From Margaritifera margaritifera (Eukaryota > Mollusca > Bivalvia > Unionida > Margaritiferidae): a stretch of 64,000 nt of DNA. A model generated the notes under the pieces. The model saw nothing but the letters and a program-made list of their open reading frames with translations. It searched no databases and was not told where the DNA came from. How positions within the stretch are numbered: position 1 is the first letter of the stretch; every line of letters starts with the position of its first letter. Of this stretch, positions 11,595 through 23,086 are shown piece by piece. Position numbers and translations under genes: made by a program. The stretch spans positions 722,001 to 786,000 of the forward strand of contig JAQPZY010001037.1 in assembly GCA_029931535.1 (NCBI GenBank), given 5' to 3'.

Positions 11595-11596
<2 letters not shown>

Positions 11597-11637
<41 letters not shown>
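11597..11637. repeat. (ATT)n microsatellite
   Basis: About 13 ATT repeats at the position matching the (ATT)n at 35157-35191 in copy B, so the microsatellite predates the duplication. Confidence 0.95.
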
Positions 11638-11904
11638 CCCCGAAAGTATGTAGGTATGCAATATATATGAACTTTTCCTTCGCCGTTAAAGCTAGAAATA
11701 TGAAACTTGTGGTCGATGACAGTTGTTTGGATGTAGATTGTGTCCGCACTTTTAGAATGTGGATATTGCTTTTGGCGTTGGGGCTAGGGGCAGGGGGTTA
11801 CTTTACGTTAATTTAAAATAATTTAAGAGTTGTCTGTCTCACATGTCTAAGAAATGACCCGAATGTCAATACATGTTAGACTGGGAACTCTGTGTTATGC
11901 CCTG

Positions 11905-12455
11905 TGGACTTTCTGTACCCACCAGGGACTTAGCTCCTGCATCATAACGTATAAACGTTTGAGATCACTGCCCTAATCAGATATAAACTTACTGGGCATG
12001 AACAGACTAATTAATAGTTTTAGCACATTCAACTGATACGTTTCATCACTATCTCTAGGAACTTAGCCCTTGGGTTATAACTTGGAAACTAATGAAATTC
12101 CCACTATATAACCATATATACACTTAGAGGCATGAAATGTAAAATTCATACGTGCAACTGGCATTGACTCCTATCTCCATCTCTAACCCCAGGGATTTCC
12201 CTCCACCCCCACCCTCCACCCCCCGTTTCATAACTTGAAAACTAGTGCGATTCCCACCCAATAACTATGTATAAACTTAATGGACATAAAAAGACACACA
12301 CATGCGCACACACACACATATGCAACTCATGTTGACCCAGGCACTTATCCTTTCCCGCATACCGGGGCTAAGTCCCATGTGTCATAGCTGGAAACTACTG
12401 CGATCCACGCCAACCAAGCCCATACTTATTGGACGTGAAACGACAAATGCACACA
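11905..12455. repeat. Four decayed tandem units upstream of avidin exon
   Basis: Units start near 11917, 12056, 12189 and 12361. Each has a YAGGRAYTTAGC/CGGGGCTAAGT-like opening, a CATAACTTGRAAACTA-like block, a CGATYCCCAC-like block, and a TATAAACTTAMTGG-RCATGAAA-like close. Spacing varies from about 133 to 172 bp because of insertions, including a C-rich and a CA-rich tract. They lie in what is probably an intron before the avidin-like exon. Confidence 0.65.
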
Positions 12456-12581
12456 CTTGAATGACATATGCCCTTGGGGCAGTTCTTAATTCTCTGGGAC
12501 CTACGCAAAAGGCTCAAACTTTGATCGGGGTTGAGGTCAAAACTGGAAGCGCGGGGATAAGTGTTTTATATACACACAATT

Positions 12582-12584
12582 CTA

Positions 12585-12625
<41 letters not shown>
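12582..12625. repeat. (TTA)n microsatellite
   Basis: About 14 TTA repeats ending some 35 bp before the acceptor site of the avidin-like exon. Confidence 0.95.
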
Positions 12626-12626
<1 letters not shown>

Positions 12627-12661
12627 AACAACATTTCTCATATTATTCCCATCATTTATAG

Positions 12662-13056
12662 CTTCCAGCATCGAGTACTTCAGCAATTCGGACGACACTT
12701 GCAGCTTGACTGGAAAATGGCAAAATGAGCTGAATTCTACTATGACAATTGAGAATTGTCAGGAGGGCTCTTTGAGTGGCCAATACAGCAGTGCAGTGGG
12801 CGAGGCGAAGTACTGGTATAAACTTGCAGGCAGATACACCGTTGCTAGCTCTAACACGTTGAACCATATTGTGGGATTTTCCGTTGCTTGGAACAACACT
12901 GCTATGGGTAACTCAAATTCCACGACAAGTTGGACTGGTATCTACTACGCATCTGAGGGAATCATTCACACCCATTGGATTTTGACAACGTTTATTGAAC
13001 CTGCAGATTTGAGGGGAGCCAATAAAATCGGTCACGATGATTTCAGACGAATTTAA
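12662..13056 (+). CDS. Avidin-family biotin-binding protein, terminal exon
   Basis: The exon follows a pyrimidine-moderate acceptor ending TTATAG at 12661 (a second AG lies at 12668) and ends at TAA 13054-13056. Its translation matches avidin across the eight-strand barrel: DTCSLTGKW opening, TGKWQNELNS (avidin biotin residues N12 and S16), GQYSSAV (Y33; S in place of T35), GFSVAW (W70), STTSWTG (S75, T77 region) and THWIL (W97). Avidins are secreted tetrameric or dimeric proteins that bind biotin tightly, probably for antimicrobial vitamin sequestration. The intersubunit W110 position appears to be Leu (PADLRG) and the N118 position Asp (IGHDDF). The avidin Cys83 position (GQC in chicken) is Tyr; another Cys sits in the first hairpin (IENCQE). 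Three NxS/T sites suggest glycosylation. A signal-peptide exon must lie upstream and was not found, so this is partial. Family assignment is strong; biotin binding is inferred. Confidence 0.9.
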
Positions 13057-13090
13057 ATCCACTGCAAAATCCAGTCTTATACTCCCTATT

Positions 13091-13096
13091 AATAAA
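13091..13096 (+). terminator. Polyadenylation signal AATAAA of avidin-like gene
   Basis: The canonical hexamer lies 34 bases past the avidin-like stop codon, a normal though short 3' UTR spacing. Confidence 0.6.
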
Positions 13097-16000
13097 CCTT
13101 TTCCGCGTAACCATGTTGTAAATAGCACGCATCTTAATCTATACACGTCTTAAGTTACAGTAAATATAAAGGATTGAAAGTTGTACAATAACTTTGTACT
13201 GTACATATAAGTAATGAGGAAATTTCTAGATATGATTTCTGACAAAAAATGATAGGTTTCTAAGTTCTAGTATTTTTAAAAATACTTTACGAGATAAACA
13301 GCCGCACAAACGGGAAACAGTTTTTATCTTTGAAATGTTACAAATGCTCACAAAATACATTAAGAAGTACAATGTGAATTTGGTGTGTCATACAATGTAC
13401 CAAATACATTGTATGTATTTTTTAAGTATTTTTGTTTCTATCATTATTTTGTGAGACTAACTGCATTCACAGTATGACAAACAAGTATAGCAAACTCAGA
13501 TATTACCAAATAATTCGGACTTTCGTAAATAATTCATTATTCCCAAATTTCGTTATTTCCTTTTGTATGGAAAAACTTTACAACATCTAAAAACATTCGC
13601 TTACAATGTTGAACATTCACAACGAATAAGATGTTCAATACGTAAATTAGATCATTGTTTATACATATTGTGAATATTTTTTAACGGCGCAATTGGACTT
13701 AAACTCGCGAGTCATGTTAATTTGACGATGGCATACTAGCACATGAGCGGATGTGAGTACTCGAGCGATACTGGAAAATGTTGTTATTCATGAGGTAACT
13801 AGTTCGTGGGATGTAGTTTTCTGTTCGTTGTTTAAAAATTCTTTATTTCATTATAGATATTGAAGAGATAAAGAAAAATAAAAATTTTGTACTTAAAAAA
13901 AATGTTTTTTATGTAAGAAAATTCGTTGTTCCGCAGTTGGTTAAAATCGAGGTTGACTTTATATGTTAATAAATTTTCATTTTACCGTTTATCTTGAAAT
14001 CTTTGTCTCATGTAAATCAGTTGAACATGACTTTCAAGTACGCGTACCTTGCACTTGAGGAGTGAACGATATTTACTGAGGAAAGGGGGCAGTATAATTT
14101 GGGGATAGTAGGTATGGTACAATTTGTTAAGCAAAACTACAGGCATGGTACAACAATACTTCTCATGATTGGGCATGTAGGAAAGTATGAAATTCTTTGT
14201 AATAGCGGGGAAGGAGGAACTGAATGTCCTTGCGATATGATGAACATTTACACAAAACCACCCCACCCCATCATCACAAATATTGATTACTTCCTTACAA
14301 GAGAAAGTATTAGTTTGTGGACTAAACAGACTTATAAGAAAGTGTGATATGTTGATAACAGGAAATGACGTAAAAAGTATGACATGTTGATAAAATGAAA
14401 TGACGCAATGATATCACCTGTAGTATATTCAGAATATCGGATTTGTGGTACATAAAATGTTTATCTACATATCTACAACTAGTATTCGCTTGCTGAACAC
14501 ATCCTGATCTTCAAAATAAATCCTTTTTGTTAAAATAAGTGACTTGTATTGACCTCCTTCTAAAATTTTTTTAAATGCGACATAGATTAGCATACTTCGA
14601 AAATACAGATTGATTCGTTTAAATTACTTCCCAATGCGAATTAACGCTATTATCTGATCAAATGACTAGGTTCGCTTTACCCTCTAAACGGCCCTAATAT
14701 ACGGTAAAAAGATACATTTTCATGGATAGACTTATTTATATCATATAATGTTACAATATCGATAAGAGTTAAAATTGGTAACTCTGTGATGTTATAGGAA
14801 CGTGCCAATGTCATGACGTCAGGTGACGAAATGGAAGTGGAACGCTAAATAACGCAATTTTAGTCAGAAATATACCCTTTTGGACGATATTTAACATAGA
14901 GTGCATGCATCGCCTACCGTGATGTATTTTGTCAAGTGTAGACCTACAGTAGAGAACAATCTATCGAGAGAGAGAGATGAATGATATATACTTGACTACT
15001 AGATCCAATGGAGCAACAATTGTATTAAACGACTCAGACTGAATATAATCTGAGCTGGACTCAGTATTCCAGAAAGGATTGCCTTTGAAAACAAAAACAT
15101 GACTTTTTCTTTTTAGGGCTCAGTTCAGCAAACATGTACATATAATATAAAAAGTCCGTATTTCTGCTGAAGGTGTCAAGGTAACGATTAGCGTTTTTAT
15201 GCTTGAGTACGGGCTCCGAAACCTCAATCTGCGAAAGCATTTTTTAATGAAGAACAAAGCCAAAAATATACTTACACGTGTATAACTATATCCATAAATA
15301 ATGTGGTTAAAGTAATATGTATAAAATACAAACAGGTTATATTTCATATACAACTAAATCATATCATCCACCTTCTCCCCACCCTCTCACCCCACCGTTT
15401 GCAAACCTGGGTTAACATAATATATGGCATGGGTACAAAAGTCCATACAGATAAACGTCCTAACATAAGTAGTATTTTCTGCTTATATTGATCGCTTTGA
15501 AAAAAAAAATGAAAAAAGAAGGCACCGGTAACGACTACGTTGATGCTGCAAAACTAGTCCAGTGTTAACACAAGATGCCGTGGGGGAGCATGCATTTAAT
15601 GAAAGAGGCGATTTAAAGTATGAATATTACATCAATATAACCTTGGTTCTGCGTTTCGAACATCTTTAAAATTGTGGAATGAAACTGGAAATACGAGTAT
15701 ATATTTGAGCAAAATTTTGATGAAATGCCATAGAGAGAATATTAAGCATCATATATCATACATGACCATTTATGCGATAAATAAAAACTGTAATAGATCA
15801 GTTATTTAAAACATACTGGAAGTACATGTTGCCGAAACTAAAGATTTTTTGTCTTCTTTTTGGATGGCCAAGATCCGTTTTGGGCAGAGGTTTTCCTCCA
15901 CAATCACGAACTATACAATAGTCTGAGCTCTCTGAAGATATTTAAATACTGAAATCAAGGGCCAAATTTCTTGATAACAAAATAACTGGGAGTCCCGTAT

Positions 16001-16117
16001 ATGGAAAACTATAGAACCAATTTTGAAAACTGAGGATCCAGAAGCAGAAACTCAAGGTCCCGGAAGCAAGGACAATCCCTACAGAGTATTTTGTCACAAA
16101 ATTAAATAGTAGTCAAT
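13097..16117. other. No recognisable feature
   Basis: AT-rich. Overlapping short ORFs at 13982-14266 (minus) and 14099-14347 (plus) and others at 15120-15491 are unrecognised. A motif RAAATGACGYAA with GATATGTTGATAA is repeated in tandem near 14345-14410. Confidence 0.45.
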
Positions 16118-16435
16118 TTATCTGCAACTGCATTGATATGCAGACAAAATACCAATGCTTTCGTTACCACTTGGGGAGTGTTTAAATAGGACACAACCGA
16201 GAGGATAATTTTTCCAATTGGACTGGCTGATAATAATTTTCTCAGTCTCTGCCTCTTCACCCAAACTAATGCTAAGTTCGTCTTGAAAAGTATCATTGAA
16301 ATACTCTGAATATATTAGTATTTGTGGGGTGCCAGTTTTCGCGATTTTTGTGTGGCGAGATAGTTCACGAATTTCAACTACCCTGGTATTCAAAGTGCTC
16401 CACCCACAACTCGGAATGCCATAGTAAAGCATCAC
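16118..16435 (-). CDS. Unidentified ORF, 105 codons
   Basis: A minus-strand frame with an ATG at 16432 ends with a stop near 16118. Its composition is protein-like (acidic stretch SLGEEAETEK, SQSNWKNYP) and it is not a simple-repeat translation. No family is recognised, no signal peptide or membrane segment is seen, and no flanking exons were found. A CCACTAG acceptor-like sequence lies immediately before the ATG. It could be a single exon of an unannotated gene, a transposon remnant or chance. Confidence 0.2.
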   Translation of the reverse strand: MMLYYGIPSCGWSTLNTRVVEIRELSRHTKIAKTGTPQILIYSEYFNDTFQDELSISLGEEAETEKIIISQSNWKNYPLGCVLFKHSPSGNESIGILSAYQCSCR

Positions 16436-18647
16436 TAGTGGTTTTGTTTAATAACAACTCTATTTCAAGTGCTGAGAAGCATTTAGTATGACACCTTTAT
16501 GAAATATGAGGAACAATAAAACTTTACTGATTTCGATTAATATCGCATGCACAAACTTGAAAGTTCTTCACTAATGTAATAACTCTATCTGATGCATTAG
16601 TAATGCGGTTTCAAGATAAAGAATATTCAATAGATCTACACGCAATCCAATGCAGATAAACCCTTATGTAATCCAATGAAGTCTGTAAACATTTGAGAAC
16701 CATAACAGCATTAAAGTTTTTTTAAAAATTGTCATTCCCAGTTTTGGCCTTTTTTAAACATACGTTTCATTGAGTAACGTTAGTAGTTATTTATCCATTA
16801 AAACATCCAACATAATGTATGGATCACGAAGCACCGTATTATCTATAAAGCACTGTTTCATACTGAATAAATAGATTATTGTGAAAACAATAACGGTATA
16901 TGAGTCAAACATTACTCGCTTCATTACATTTTTTAAAACATCTGATCACAAGAACTATTCATTATTCAACTGAGCAAAAGGAACGCAAGAACACATTATA
17001 ATTGCTAATTACGTTCCATACATATAACTAACTGTCCATTATAATCACATCCGTCCGAAGTGACACTTTGTCATGTGCAGAGATAATCCACTTTGCAATA
17101 ATTGACTTAAGGGCAGATGTTTGCAGGTCGATCGAGATCAAATATGACAGTCTACATCGACTGTTCCCCCCGTTGACTTAATCGAACAATGGCCTGTGTC
17201 AGATACCGCTCATGAAAGTCTGATCTGAGTTTCTGCTTGGAAAATTAGTTGACTGATAAATTCAGGGGTTCCCTGCATGCGGCTGGATCAAAAGTTGGAA
17301 AAGTTGACCGATTATGTCTTTAAATACTTTTGATCAAACAGAAAATCTATGAAAAACATAATACACCACGAATGATTGCTTTCTTTTCACATTTGCCCCC
17401 TCCCCCCTCCCTCCGCTTTAGGACATTTATTTTGGAAAGCTCTCTGTGTTTATATTGCTCTTTGGCAAAATTGTTTTCATCTAGGTTTTTAGAACATTAC
17501 TTTTAATCGGCACTATAGAGCCAAAATAGTGCTGACGTGCTGTTAAATTCTAATATACACATGCACTCCTTATATCACCATTATTTCAATCCATTAATGT
17601 ATGTCTGATCATTGATTGACTACATTACTACTTAAATATCATACTTTCCATATCAGACAATCCTCATTTCATATGTTCGTGTGGGATGTTTTTAGCGTGA
17701 TTGTTATATTTCAGCAGATGCCATATAGTACTTAAAAAAGCAGCCAGATGTCATGCAATTTAAGGAAAATAACTCTTTCATATCTTAGAAACAGCCAAGG
17801 AAGAAATTCTCTCCCTTGATATATTGGTATCCCAGTGATCATCATTATTACATTAAAATCGTCCTCTGTCCATGAATGTCCATTGTCCTAAAACAAATAA
17901 TCGCCTAATCACCCACCAACCCATTATATTCCAATACTTATGATAGGAAAATATAAATTGGGTATGAATCAAGTCAATCAAATTCAGAAATTCTGTGGTA
18001 TTTTCCCCTGCATATTGGTGTTTGCGATTAGGTACAAGAATCATCGGTACGGGAAAATATCCCAATTTTCAAAGTTAATGGAGCTAATAATTTTAGGAGA
18101 GGAAGTTACAACACATAGAAACATTAATTGTAAAATTTCAACATCACATAACAGATTCAAAAGTGAAACTAGATCATGCTGCTGATGACATGTATTTTTG
18201 CTACCGAGTGACACGACGATGAAATGAATAGTATCGTCGGATACAAAAACAATTTACAGAAATCAATTAACTCGTTTATACCGGGATAAAACCCTGCCAT
18301 TAACACCGCTGTAGCAAACAACAATATTGTAAAGGTTTAAAGGTTGATAAATAATCTATAACAGTACGACGAGCGATTGTTGAGGACAAAACAAGAAAAG
18401 AACGTGTGTACAAATTATGTAGCAAACAAGGATTATGATCACGACAGTGCTATTGTCAGAATCTCAGAGCCCGTGTACAGCACTATTGGATACTCGGATA
18501 TTCAAAAGACATATGATGATCGCTAGGTCTGAACAAGGACTAAATTGAAACGTACAAATATAATATTGAGCATGCAATATTAAGCCAATCTTTAATGTTG
18601 ATAACAATGGTTGCATTGAAGTGCTCGAGTTTACTTTTTTAAACAGG
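16436..18647. other. No recognisable feature
   Basis: AT-rich with no repeats recognised. A C-rich tract lies near 17396-17413. Short ORFs at 17853-18065 (minus) and 17940-18185 (plus) overlap each other and have no recognisable motif. Confidence 0.45.
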
Positions 18648-18851
18648 TCATGAACCTTTAAATTTGATTGATTCTTTCTGTGCAATTTTGATCAACAATG
18701 TGCGGAACAAACCCATTAATACCAAAACAAATAATATGATATCGTTAGCTAGGAAAACAAAAATGTGGCCAGCAGTCTTGAATAAGCAACCGGTCAGACT
18801 ATCAAAAATAGCAACTATTGCTTCTGCTAATATTTTCGCTAACTCAAACAA
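18648..18851 (-). CDS. Unidentified hydrophobic ORF
   Basis: A minus-strand frame of at least 67 codons encodes two hydrophobic stretches (around AEAIVAIFDSL and FVFLANDIILFVLVLMGLF) and a basic, Lys-rich end. The frame stays open upstream to about 18925 without an ATG. A palindromic TATA-like 14-mer (GTTTTATATAAAAC) sits at 18917-18930. It resembles a small membrane protein or a transmembrane-domain exon, but no family is recognised and the start is unclear. Confidence 0.25.
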   Translation of the reverse strand: MFELAKILAEAIVAIFDSLTGCLFKTAGHIFVFLANDIILFVLVLMGLFRTLLIKIAQKESIKFKGS

Positions 18852-18934
18852 ATAATTGGAGCAGGAGGTTGAGGTGGCGTACGAGACTATGGTGAAGCAG
18901 AGGTGTGCAAAACAATGTTTTATATAAAACCGAG

Positions 18935-19320
18935 AGACAGAGACAGAGACATAAAATGACAGACAGACAAAGCAAGTGTTGATATAATTATTACTTTATA
19001 TTAAGCTGTAGTAGAGATTGTTAAACCTTTTCATAAATAGTCGTTTAGCGTCTCACTTAACGATAATTCTCTTTAACATTTGACTTTATTTTTCAATATT
19101 TTTTCTCAAACTGCTCTTAAACTGTGTCAAGTGTCCAACTATTTGGGCTTTTATTCTTTCAATAGATGATATTTAGGTTGTACCTCCTCACATTAATCGT
19201 CTTGTTTTGTCTAGCCTTTTGTAACTAACAAATACTTCATGTCTGGCCTGTTACAGTGCTGGGTGCTAGCATTGTTTTGATGCCGCTTGCCTTGATATTT
19301 AAACCCTCATACCATATGGT
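18935..19320. repeat. Dispersed repeat related to 39.0-39.4 kb
   Basis: GTCCAACTATTTGGGCTTTTATTCTTTCAA-like and TAGCATTGTTTTGATGCCGCTTGCCTTGA-like blocks also occur, diverged, near 39083-39110 and 39248-39280. A run of GACAGA repeats is at 18933-18970. Nature unknown. Confidence 0.4.
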
Positions 19321-19558
19321 TTTAAATAATAGTATGTTTTGTTTTTTAATATAAGGTTGGTCTTCTCCAAATGGTATTAATTCGTTCATGCCAAAGGCAT
19401 ACTTTACGCCTGCACGCAGAAGTCTTGAAATTGGTGTCAAAGTATGTAATCTATATTAGCAAGATTGATAGCATTTTCATCTTCTGTGTGAAACTGTATA
19501 TCTACATCATCATCTTTAAATATTTTCAAATGAATAATCCAAAGTCATCACCACGTTT

Positions 19559-19570
19559 TTTTTTTTTTTT
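19559..19570. repeat. T homopolymer
   Basis: A run of T near 19557-19570, just downstream of a CATCATCATC stretch. Confidence 0.7.
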
Positions 19571-19958
19571 AGTTGTTTAAAAAGAGGAAAAATCGACAAA
19601 GCACAGTTGAATTGAGTAAACTGTTATTGCACCCTACTGTAATCCCTACAAAATCATGAATATTTTGTTCTGACGTTTCCTAGAGATGTGCTGGCAGTAT
19701 TAAATTGAAAGTATTATCAAAGTCTATACAAAAGATGTAGCCTCTTGTTTTTGCGTAGACAAAGCTGACATGGGTGATTCAGTTAGTTTGAAAACGGAAT
19801 TTCCGGTTCTTTCATTCAAATGCAAATTTAGTATATAAAATGACACATAACCTATGTTGAATTTCTAACATGTTGTGTCTCATGTGTTTTTTAAAATGGG
19901 GGAGGAATATGTAACACTATTAAAATTATGTATATGTTACTTTTGTCATCTCTTCCAG

Positions 19959-20091
19959 GTGTTACTACACAAATTTGGCTAATCCAGATGTCCAGAGAGC
20001 CACAGTCTCAACAAGTAAAGTGGTCTCGGGTGTTGGGGATTTTGGGAAAATTAAAACTTCAGAATTTACATCGGGCTCTGCCCAACCATAA
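19959..20091 (+). CDS. Candidate terminal exon, unidentified
   Basis: A good acceptor (TTTTGTCATCTCTTCCAG) ends at 19958. Two frames stay open after it. One gives about 43 codons rich in Ser, Val and Gly (containing SKVVSGVGDFGKIKT) and stops at about 20090; the other runs to 20167. The first has more protein-like composition. AATAAA follows at about 20283. No family is recognised and no upstream partner exon is assigned. It lies 3.3 kb upstream of the actinoporin-like exon on the same strand; a link between them is speculation. Confidence 0.2.
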
Positions 20092-20169
20092 CAAGATATT
20101 GACGGTGTATTTGAAAAGATGCACAACAATAACCATTAGTAGATTGCCGATTGTATTCCTAAAATGACT

Positions 20170-21756
20170 CGCCACGGTCCGCTGCATTCGTGTTTCTGCA
20201 ATTTTATCAAATGATTTGTAATATTGTTTTATGTTATTGTCAATGTTATACTACCTTAGATTTTCAATATTCCATGAAACAAAATAAAGACAGTTTCTAT
20301 AATTATAACATTGATCAGTCTTCTATATTTGAAATTCAGTACTGCCATGACTGCCGTTCTATCCTTTCAAATTTTCAAGATCAAAACTGAGTTTATCTGT
20401 ATTCTATATATCACAATCCTGGTGAGAACAAAAGAGAAATGAAAGCATGAAAAAAAAGGTAAGTATAAATTTGATTACGTTAATGAGGTACGTTATTAAT
20501 AACTAATACTTAGCATAAATGCATAGATCTGAGTCAAAGACATCTTTCTGCAGGTATATAGAAGTAAATAAGCTTAATTCAACTGCTGTAATTAAGATTG
20601 TAATTAGTTTGTAAAGACCGCTATTAAAACATAGTTATTTCCAGAATTATGAATTATCTTTGTTTCAGATCTACACATTTAAGTAATGAATAACTTACCT
20701 GATTAAACTGATTACTGCAGTAAGGATTAAGGGTAATTGTTCTGAACTGCGTGAAATGAATGACGGCACAATCTTTCATTGAGATCGTCGCTTAATAATT
20801 TATCTTTTTTCACATGGCAAATCCACAAAATTTAATACCCACAAATTCGTATTTTTATGTAAACCAAACCACGAAATTTGATATCCAAGAATTTTCAGCT
20901 ATTCACAGTATACGTTAGCTGCAAGTTTCGTTAAACGTGGTTCGACTGACCCTTTAAGATGACTTAGGTTAATCTCTAAGCCACAACGTTTAGCGCCAGC
21001 CTGGTCATTTGCGGGACATAAGCTTTATATTTTCCTCTGAAGACAATATATTCCACACTGCACCGTTTTCGACTGTTGAGATGTATTCTGACAATTAGAA
21101 ATGCACATTCAAGTGGTTTCATGACAGACAGTTAGATTACAAACTGTGTTTTTTCGTTTTATTCTAATCGATATATATGTAACTTTGTTTTACTGGGCAT
21201 GGATCATGGATCTGAAAACTTCTCACCTCATGTGCACACCAGTGACATCGGCTCTCCAGGTCTATATTTGTGTAAGACGAGGAGTATCAATTATGACCTT
21301 TTACTAACATCTTTTTCAAACGAAACAATCGGACGGAAATATTTCCAAACGCTTGACATTTTTATCTTTTGAAATGGAAACATACAAAACTACATTAACA
21401 TTGAATCTCGTGGTCTTTGCATTAAATCACAATTTGTTTGAGGAAATGTATTCTAACTTGTTTGATATAATCAAAGAGGCTTCATTGTTTGACTTGTTTC
21501 GCATAGTATTCCTTCTTTCAAACTTACATTTTTTTCGTCACATATGACATCAAATGACCCACTCCATTATAACCACATCGATTAAATGTACCCCTAGCCA
21601 AAGCACACTGGGGCAAAGGTTACCAAACTTGATAGTTACTGTAATACCATACTATTGATATAGATACATAACAACCAAAGTCATGAATTAGAAACTACTA
21701 TTGTAATCATTTCCAAATATCACAACAATGATTAGGCCCATCAAGATGTCAAGATA
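20170..21756. other. No recognisable feature
   Basis: AT-rich. Unrecognised ORFs at 20190-20390 and 21353-21547 are low-complexity hydrophobic translations. Confidence 0.45.
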
Positions 21757-21990
21757 ATCACTGCGATTCGGTGGTTGACGTGCCGGACATTTCATTGTTA
21801 GATTGCAGATTCGAATCCTGCCGCACCAGACTGGATCGACTGCAGCAGTGTGTACCTGGGCAAGGCACTTTACCCCATTGCCTCGGTACTAAATTTTCTT
21901 TCGTGTACTAATATGCAGTAGTGTGTACCTGGGCAAGCCACTTCACTCCTTTGATTTTCTGTTCCCGTGTGTTTGAATAGATAGGCAAGG
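21757..21990 (+). mobile_element. tRNA-derived SINE with partial internal duplication
   Basis: The head resembles a tRNA: a decayed box A (GCGATTCGGTGGTTGACG) and a perfect core box B (ATTCGAATCCTG near 21809). It is followed by CCRGACTGGATCGACTGCAGCAG and the tail motif GTGTACCTGGGCAAGGCACTT. The same head and tail occur at 34057-34250, defining a family. Here the GCAGTAGTGTGTACCTGGGCAA tail block occurs a second time about 70 bp on, so the copy is internally duplicated. It would have been transcribed by RNA polymerase III and moved by a LINE. Confidence 0.8.
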
Positions 21991-22372
21991 AGACCAGTAT
22001 ATCAGCAGACAAATGCTAATTGATATTAATGTCGTTGTAACATTATGTTTCTTAAAGTTTGTTTAATCTGGGATTTAAGTTGTACAGTAGGTATGAGGTA
22101 TATGCTACACACACAAAAAGCAGAGAAATACTAACATGAATATATACTGAAGCTCATTATTATAGTATCACTTTACCTAGGTATTCGTTCCTGTTTCATC
22201 CCTTTTATGGAACTATTTCTCACGAAAGAATAGATGTGACTAATATAGTTTATTCAAGGGATGATTTATTCTTACATTCTTCTAATGTTCTTAATTTTCA
22301 TGGAGTGTGAGGAATTACATCCGGGAATTTGAAAGACCGAGGGAAGGCATATTAAGAAAATTAGAAAAATTA
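21991..22372. other. No recognisable feature
   Basis: AT-rich spacer after the SINE. Confidence 0.5.
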
Positions 22373-22591
22373 TCAGCAATTATTACTGTAACAAGACTTC
22401 ATTATGACACAAACATGTTGTACTTCCCCTATCGCATCCTGTTTATCAATCGGCCAGCTCCACACCAGCTTATATAGGGCAAGGTAATCAACAAATGTGT
22501 CAGTAGGTACAGGGAAGTAGGCGGGATTTAAGATGTTAGCTTGAAGCACGCCAATGTGTTCTTTAGCAGGGAAGTGATGAATCGGTAACAT
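22373..22591 (-). CDS. Unidentified ORF with true ATG, 72 codons
   Basis: A minus-strand frame begins with ATG (MLPIHHFPAKEH) and has a protein-like, Pro- and Trp-containing composition (YFPVPTDTF, LVWSWPIDKQD) with three Cys near the C-terminus. It is not a simple-repeat translation. No family is recognised and no splice partner is assigned. It may be an exon of a gene running on the opposite strand to the actinoporin-like exon or a transposon remnant. Confidence 0.25.
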   Translation of the reverse strand: MLPIHHFPAKEHIGVLQANILNPAYFPVPTDTFVDYLALYKLVWSWPIDKQDAIGEVQHVCVIMKSCYSNNC

Positions 22592-22965
22592 TTCATCATT
22601 TTAACCATACTATGTTCGAAATCTCATATCCTCTGTTTTGGTTAATTTTCTACAAGGGAAAGTCTCCTTCAGTCCGTTTAAATGCATTAAAGTGAATCGG
22701 ATAGAACGTCGCAAAGACTTATTTATGAGGGTCATATTTTAGTGACTTTTAGTTCCCAATGGGCTAAATGTTTAGTGATCGCTAAGAGCTCACGGTTCTG
22801 TGATCTCATGCTACCTCAACATTATCCAACATGAAAATATTCGATATTTTTGAGTGTACGTCGTTGTCTTATAAAGGTTTGACTTTGCAAGATAAAATTA
22901 CTATTTCAATATATAACAGATTTAGCGATTGAATACATGGGTCGATGGAGGAGTTCCTCGGACAA

Positions 22966-22966
<1 letters not shown>

Positions 22967-22996
<30 letters not shown>

Positions 22997-23086
22997 CATA
23001 CATACATACATACATACATACATACATACATACATACATACATACATACATACATACATACATACATACATACATACATACATACA

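Larger units (their letters stand above)
9708..11853 (+). repeat. Segmental duplication 1, copy A
   Basis: Direct paralogue of 31020-35397. Shared blocks include GGGTATATACRTCTAAATAA, CACCGCAGATCCGGGAGCAA, TATTGTTCACAAGA, CAAATATCCTCAAAGTTG, the CACAGATTATTTACACAATA segment, the TTACACCCC/GTCACATRATCT segment and the (ATT)n tail block. Similarity stops after GTCTGTCTCACATGT (11853 and 35397). Copy A is shorter overall because copy B has about 2.7 kb of extra sequence, but copy A carries two internal expansions (the 195-bp duplication and the 51-bp minisatellite). Confidence 0.85.

Noticed and set aside
12652..13146. Minus-strand ORFs opposite the avidin exon
   Set aside because: Shadows of a frame with strong family similarity.
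18917..18930. Palindromic TATA as proof of a promoter
   Set aside because: In AT-rich DNA such a 14-mer is likely by chance; kept only as a note on the nearby ORF.
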